From: Candidatus Helarchaeota archaeon
GTDB taxonomy: Archaea > Asgardarchaeota > Lokiarchaeia > Helarchaeales > HEL-GB-A
Direction of reading: 5' to 3'
NCBI GenBank assembly: GCA_013375405.1
Contig: JABXJU010000177.1
Span: forward strand, 1-9,396
DNA: 9,396 bases
Positions 6,207 to 9,396 of the stretch are shown here, piece by piece. The notes under the pieces are model-generated. The model had not been told where the DNA came from and did not search any database. It worked only from the letters and a program-made list of their open reading frames with translations. How positions within the stretch are numbered: the stretch's first letter is position 1; each line of letters opens with the position of its first letter. A program made the translations under genes and the position numbers.

Positions 6207-8435
6207 TCACCTCGGTAGTTCTATTCTAAGACACGTGCTCCATCCTTCTGGCGGATTAGTAAAATTAATTTTGCCTTCATAAGACACCACAATATTTCGT
6301 ACTATTGTTAGACCTAAACCCGTTCCAAAACCAAAATCTAAATCTGGGTCGCTATATGATACAAATGGTTCGAAAACTTCCTCCCATCGTTCAGGCTCAA
6401 GTCCACAGCCAGTATCTAATAATTCTATAACTAATTTCTTATTTACATATTGAGATTTTACCAATATCTTTCTCTCTTCTACTTCGCTTAAAGCTTTTAT
6501 TGAATTTGTCATTAAATTCACCAATATTGAATGTAATTCAGATTCGTACATTGGTGGCGTACGAACATCAGCAGGTACATTATTAATAGGTTCAATACCA
6601 CTATCATCTAAATAACTTTGAAATGGAGCAAACATTTTATCAACCGCAAGTCGTAAAGAAAGATCTCTTTTTTTCTCACGAGCATCTCTTCCTAGCATAA
6701 GGCCAATCATACTAGCTAGTCTTTTAATGCTAAATCCCCAAGCCTTAATGTCTGATAAAATTATTCTATAATCATTTTTTTGACTTGAAGGAAGGGAGCC
6801 TAGAAATTGTTGAAGATCTGAAGCAATTTCCATTAAACGTCGATGAATCACACTCAACTCATGATTAAAAACAGTAATCATTGTACCAGTTGAGGCTAAC
6901 ACACGTAGCATCGATATGTGGGTGATTGATTCTTCTTGTTGTTTTATCACATCTTCCTTTGCCAAATGTATGTATTGTTGAATGACGTTAGTCGTTTCTT
7001 CTCCTAGAATATCTCTTTGTTTATCTACAATTTTTTCAATGGTAGTTAAAGTTGTAATTGGGTCCGTCTTTTTTTCTGATTCTTGCTCTTTTTTTATTTG
7101 TGCTTTATGAGCAGCGTATTTGATTGTCATCCAATCTATTCCAGTCCTTACAAATTGTTGGAGCTCATCAAAAGCTCGATTTTCGAGAAGTCGATCTCTA
7201 GTTACTGTGACTGATATTTTTGGGTTGAATTTTCGGGATAAAAATACCGCTCCAAATAATTGACTATTACTAGGAAGTGAAAGCATTGGTCTCTCTAGAC
7301 CTTCTGCTTCCTTTCTCAAAATCGAAGGAGTACTAGAACGTCGCCTACTCCTATCATATCCTAATTTTAGCCAATCGTTTCCAGGTTCCCCATATTGAAA
7401 TACTCTAAATCCATCCAGAAAGACCTTAACTCCTCCATATTCACTAGCTAATTTTCTAAGATCTCTTAAAGTAATTCCTGGAACCTCTGCAAATAATCTC
7501 TCCAAAGAAAACATATAAAGGGAAAACGATGCTGGACCTAAAATACGAATTTTTATCGGTGGTTGGTGATCATATTCTCGTCCAGTTGAAGTAATTATTA
7601 CTTTATACATAATTTTACCATTTTCATCAATATAACCTTCTAGCTTGCCCCATGATGTTTTTAAAATGGAATCAGATAATAACCCCTCAATTTCTGGATG
7701 CTCAGGAGATATTATATTAATTTTAATGCCAGGATCGTCTCCTTCTAAGCCCTTTATAATATATTCCTCAATTTCCCACGGAAATGGATTGACTAAGCCA
7801 AGAATCTCTTTTTTAAAGGAATTTAGAACATCCTCAGACCAAGGGTTTCTTGTATCCTGCAACACAAGTTTGGTTCCAGTTTTTTCTGTAACTGACACTT
7901 TTTCAACACTTACTTCGACTGAAAAATCGTTTACTAAACTACCGGATTTTATTTTGCCCCATTCAAAAATTGCACGAATACGTTCTTTTTCTTCTTTTTC
8001 ATTTATAATAGCAGTTGAAGTAAGAATTAGTATTTTAGAAATTAATCTACATGCAAATCTACCAATCCCTTTACTTCCTGTACGAGTTCTCTTATATTTA
8101 TTCGATATTGGATTTTTTTCTTTTTCATCGGTTCCTATTCTCATCCACTTAGTTTTTATATCCTTAAGTGTCATTCCCTCGCCAGTATCCTCTACAATAA
8201 TCGTACCGCCTTCCTTAGATACATCAATAAAAGTTATCGTAACGGAAGTTGCATCCGCATCATATGAATTTTTCACCAATTCTGCAAGAGCTATTGAAGG
8301 TTTAGCAACGAGTCGTTCTCCTAATTCAAGGAGAAGGTGGCTATCTACTTCGAAATGAAGCGTTTCCTTTTGGCTATTGTCATTTTGTGCCATGGGGACA
8401 TCCACTTTACTAAGTTCACTAATAAGATTAAGCAT
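6207..8435 (-). CDS. Cytosolic histidine kinase with two GHKL ATPase domains
   Basis: This 742-aa protein joins an N-terminal Hsp90/MutL/MORC-like ATPase to a C-terminal histidine kinase. In the first domain, ELVKNSYDADAT holds N56, VEDTGEGM holds D83/G85/G87, and RTGSKGIGRFA (119-128) is the lid motif. The connecting region contains GGVKVFLDGFRVFQYGEPGNDW (334-355) and SVTVTRDRLLENRAFDELQQF, typical of this ATPase type. A Lys/Glu-rich helical linker (about 440-510) leads to an H-box with FNHELSVI (H525, E526), then N box (N640/N644), G1 LLDTGCGL (D674), F box VFEPF and G2 GFGTGLGL (702-709). Both nucleotide sites appear intact. There are no membrane helices, PAS or GAF domains, so the signal must be cytosolic, plausibly sensed by the ATPase clamp. 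It should phosphorylate D56 of the next gene's product. A TATA box lies 31 bp before the ATG; M15 is an alternative start. GHKL ATPases of this kind are known in R-M neighbourhoods (Iyer, Abhiman and Aravind described MORC/MutL relatives); the defence role here is inferred. Confidence 0.92.
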   Translation of the reverse strand: MLNLISELSKVDVPMAQNDNSQKETLHFEVDSHLLLELGERLVAKPSIALAELVKNSYDADATSVTITFIDVSKEGGTIIVEDTGEGMTLKDIKTKWMRIGTDEKEKNPISNKYKRTRTGSKGIGRFACRLISKILILTSTAIINEKEEKERIRAIFEWGKIKSGSLVNDFSVEVSVEKVSVTEKTGTKLVLQDTRNPWSEDVLNSFKKEILGLVNPFPWEIEEYIIKGLEGDDPGIKINIISPEHPEIEGLLSDSILKTSWGKLEGYIDENGKIMYKVIITSTGREYDHQPPIKIRILGPASFSLYMFSLERLFAEVPGITLRDLRKLASEYGGVKVFLDGFRVFQYGEPGNDWLKLGYDRSRRRSSTPSILRKEAEGLERPMLSLPSNSQLFGAVFLSRKFNPKISVTVTRDRLLENRAFDELQQFVRTGIDWMTIKYAAHKAQIKKEQESEKKTDPITTLTTIEKIVDKQRDILGEETTNVIQQYIHLAKEDVIKQQEESITHISMLRVLASTGTMITVFNHELSVIHRRLMEIASDLQQFLGSLPSSQKNDYRIILSDIKAWGFSIKRLASMIGLMLGRDAREKKRDLSLRLAVDKMFAPFQSYLDDSGIEPINNVPADVRTPPMYESELHSILVNLMTNSIKALSEVEERKILVKSQYVNKKLVIELLDTGCGLEPERWEEVFEPFVSYSDPDLDFGFGTGLGLTIVRNIVVSYEGKINFTNPPEGWSTCLRIELPR

Positions 8436-8465
8436 TTAATAAATTCTAAGCTTTTCGGAAAATCG

Positions 8466-8473
8466 TATATAAA
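8466..8473 (-). promoter_or_regulatory. Archaeal-type TATA box of the kinase operon
   Basis: On the minus strand the sequence reads TTTATATA, a close match to the archaeal TATA consensus, about 31 bp before the kinase ATG. It predicts transcription starting some 8 nt ahead of the start codon and running through the three-gene operon and the methylase stump. Confidence 0.55.
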
Positions 8474-8481
8474 ACCTTGGT

Positions 8482-8529
8482 ACGCGTGATTTTCGCGCGC
8501 GGGAGCGCGCGCCTACCTTGCGCGACGCG
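8482..8529. repeat. CG-rich cluster with hairpin upstream of kinase promoter
   Basis: Three CG runs follow one another: ACGCGT (8482-8487); CGCGCGC-GGGA-GCGCGCG (8494-8511), a perfect 7-bp GC stem with a 4-base loop; and GCGCGACGCG (8520-8529). They lie immediately upstream of the kinase TATA box and downstream of the RHH gene. No T-run follows on the minus strand, so an intrinsic terminator is unlikely. A regulator site or a recombination scar are the alternatives. Confidence 0.55.
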
Positions 8530-8555
8530 ATAGTTGTCAGATCTTGTCTAGCTTA

Positions 8556-8750
8556 TTAGTCTTTACGAGCTAATGGCCTGGGAGAAATCGTTTTTTCCTC
8601 TATTTTTGGTCTGAAATATTCTCTAACAATTACGTCGAGCATGTTCGATCGTGATCTATGTTCTTTATCGGCTAATTCATCGATCATCTTTAGAACGTCT
8701 GGATATACCCCGATGGAGATCTTCTCTTGTTTTAATTTCTTCTCCGACAT
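8556..8750 (-). CDS. Ribbon-helix-helix (CopG/Arc-like) regulator
   Basis: This 64-aa protein has the ribbon-helix-helix plan: a basic leader, the DNA-contacting beta strand KISIGVYP (about 9-16), helix A VLKMIDELADKEH, the SRSNML turn and helix B VIVREYFRP. Such proteins form dimers that bind operators through the paired strands. The length is usual for the family, and the short C-terminal tail EEKTISPRPLARKD is basic. It starts at ATG 8750 with no Shine-Dalgarno. It reads in the same direction as the kinase operon 120 bp downstream, so it may control itself, that operon or the facing virus genes. A 6-3-6 inverted repeat 12 bp ahead of its start is a natural operator candidate. It could instead be the antitoxin half of a toxin-antitoxin pair, but no toxin ORF is beside it. 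Confidence 0.85.
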   Translation of the reverse strand: MSEKKLKQEKISIGVYPDVLKMIDELADKEHRSRSNMLDVIVREYFRPKIEEKTISPRPLARKD

Positions 8751-8895
8751 TCAATTTTTAAATTCATGGTATGAATATTAAGTCTTTCTTGCTACCTCTT
8801 ACTACTTTTCCCCAATCACGTTTTTACGACTATCGACCAATCTTCATCTCACAGAGGCTTGATCCTTGCCCGAGAAGCACCCGCCTAAGGCCGTT
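8751..8895. other. Transition from cargo to virus DNA
   Basis: Composition shifts here from AT-rich to GC-rich, at about 8850. Apart from the inverted repeat at 8762-8776 nothing gene-like is seen. A plus-strand frame opens at 8863 after a stop and runs without interruption into the short ORF ending at 9000. Confidence 0.4.
8762..8776. promoter_or_regulatory. Candidate RHH operator, inverted repeat
   Basis: ATTCAT-GGT-ATGAAT is a perfect 6-bp inverted repeat with a 3-bp centre, 12 bp upstream of the RHH start codon and beside an AATATT element (8774-8780 area) that could be its TATA box. The placement fits autorepression. The repeat is short and the match to any known operator is untested. 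Confidence 0.35.
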
Positions 8896-9000
8896 ATGGG
8901 TCGAGAACGTCCAAGCGAGCGAGATCCCTGGAAATGTTTCAGGGAGCAGCCGGGCGTCAAGATCCTCGACATCGCAAGGCGCAGATCGAGGGAGCGTTGA
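8896..9000 (+). CDS. Short ORF coupled to the portal gene
   Basis: A 34-codon frame starts at ATG 8896, preceded by TAAGG five bases upstream, and ends in a TGA that overlaps the portal ATG (ATGA). Its sequence is charged: MGRERPSERDPWKCFREQPG then a helical, basic KILDIARRRSRER. The overlap with the portal start marks it as the true frame ahead of that gene. The frame is open further upstream to 8863, so this may be only the C-terminal end of a longer virus gene whose front was cut off by the cargo; in many tailed viruses the terminase large subunit precedes the portal, but the fragment is too short to identify. The frame is well supported; the start and the product are not. Confidence 0.45.
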   Translation: MGRERPSERDPWKCFREQPGVKILDIARRRSRER

Positions 9001-9396
9001 TGTCGAAACGGCCTTGGCCTGGCCTGTTCCACGTGATACGGCGATTCTTCTACGGGAAGGCCAGCCTTCCCAAGGCCAAAAGATACGGTGAGACGACGAC
9101 ACCGACGACCAGCACCTACTACGAGGGTATGGATAAGGATTACCGTTGGTTCCGCCAGGATGAGCTCGTCCGCAAATGCATCGTGACCAACGCCTACATC
9201 GCCACCATGACAGCTGGCTTCAAGACAGTCCTTGAGTCCACAAGCGAAGACGTCAACGTTGACGACTTCAAATTCGTCAAGGAGGACGTCGACGAGCTCA
9301 ACAAGCGCGCGAATATGGATCTGGTCCTCTTTGTGGCCCAGATCAAGCGCAGCATATATGGTAAGACCGGGTTCGAGATCGTCCTCGAGGAGGATG
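9000..9396 (+). CDS. Virus portal protein, N-terminal part
   Basis: The gene starts at ATG 9000 and remains open at the right edge, giving 132 residues. Portal proteins form the dodecameric ring at the head vertex through which the packaging motor moves DNA. The sequence fits the N-terminus of phage-type portals: a basic leader (MSKRPWPGLFHVIRRFFYGK), a low-complexity TTTPTTST stretch, then DYRWFRQDELVRKCIVTNAY (the 'inactive region before wing' seen in portals), TAGFKTVLES, a charged helical stretch with DVDELNKRANMDL, and IKRSIYGKTGFEIVLEED, resembling the conserved Y-G-x-x-x-x-E segment. GAGGGAG five bases before the ATG is the ribosome binding site. Codon usage and GC content are far from the AT-rich cargo genes. 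The resemblance is to archaeal tailed viruses as far as I can judge from memory; a different structural protein is less likely. Confidence 0.65.
   Translation, partial: MSKRPWPGLFHVIRRFFYGKASLPKAKRYGETTTPTTSTYYEGMDKDYRWFRQDELVRKCIVTNAYIATMTAGFKTVLESTSEDVNVDDFKFVKEDVDELNKRANMDLVLFVAQIKRSIYGKTGFEIVLEED

Noticed and set aside
7645..8358. 237-codon plus-strand frame
   Set aside because: It lies wholly opposite the N-terminal ATPase domain of the kinase, whose motifs are unambiguous, so it is a shadow.
8494..8511. GC hairpin read as a terminator of the RHH gene
   Set aside because: No T-run follows on the minus strand; only AAAATCACG does. The kinase promoter lies just beyond.
801..8908. 11-bp repeat GGGTCGAGAAC at 801-811 and 8898-8908
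   Set aside because: About ten 11-bp matches are expected by chance in a window this size, and the copies do not sit at symmetric boundaries.
8771..9091. 106-codon plus-strand frame across the virus boundary
   Set aside because: Its translation is Ser/Arg-rich and overlaps the portal start in another frame. The competing frame ends exactly at the portal ATG, as expected of a coupled gene.
8830..9102. Minus-strand frames opposite the portal start
   Set aside because: They are GC-rich shadows of the portal and short ORF, with no recognisable motif or ribosome binding site.
1..9396. tRNA genes, rRNA and CRISPR arrays
   Set aside because: No cloverleaf-like T-arm and acceptor pairing and no regularly spaced long repeats were seen on reading both strands. 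A covariance-model scan would be decisive.

Overview
The window looks like a stretch of an archaeal tailed virus or provirus that carries a block of AT-rich cargo genes. The evidence for archaea is indirect: TATA-like boxes about 25-31 nt upstream of starts, GTG and TTG starts without a Shine-Dalgarno (leaderless style) beside operon-internal genes with strong Shine-Dalgarnos, and protein families (HNH, portal) whose closest remembered relatives are archaeal. The host genus cannot be named; a methanogen-like euryarchaeon is a guess. The two ends (about 1-190 and 8860-9396) are GC-rich and virus-like. On the right, a portal-protein gene runs off the edge, translationally coupled to a short ORF. 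Everything from about 215 to 8850 is much more AT-rich and reads as inserted accessory DNA.

Layout from left to right: GC-rich flank with no recognisable gene (1-213); HNH endonuclease (-, 221-724); a small (+) gene with a good ribosome binding site and a single in-frame UGA (834-1157), probably broken; the N-terminally truncated 3' end of a DUF457/YdjM-type membrane hydrolase (-, 1182-1391); a divergent restriction-modification pair, with a predicted PD-(D/E)XK-like endonuclease (-, 1430-2326) and a complete N6-adenine methyltransferase (+, 2450-4120); the 5' stump of a second N6-adenine methyltransferase (-, 4204-4383); then a tight three-gene operon read right to left, consisting of a cytosolic kinase with two GHKL ATPase domains (8435-6207), a response-regulator-like protein with an unknown C-terminal domain (6202-5129) and an unknown 241-aa protein (5125-4400); a ribbon-helix-helix regulator (-, 8556-8750); and finally the virus genes.

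The most interesting system is the kinase, receiver and unknown-protein operon. The kinase has no membrane segment or classical sensor. Its N-terminal half is an Hsp90/MutL/MORC-like ATPase, and its C-terminal half is an intact histidine kinase with an H-box and N, G1, F and G2 boxes. The partner keeps all receiver residues. The operon once ended in its own adenine methyltransferase, which is now a stump, and a full R-M pair lies directly beyond it. This suggests a phosphorelay-type anti-invader system associated with DNA modification, but that function is inferred.

A second structural theme is a set of alternating CG tracts (GCGCGC, ACGCGCGT and similar) that stand out in the AT-rich DNA. 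They sit almost only at module boundaries: both ends of the HNH gene, the truncation point of the DUF457 remnant, between the R-M methylase and the methylase stump, and between the kinase operon and the RHH gene. They may mark the joints at which cargo cassettes were assembled.
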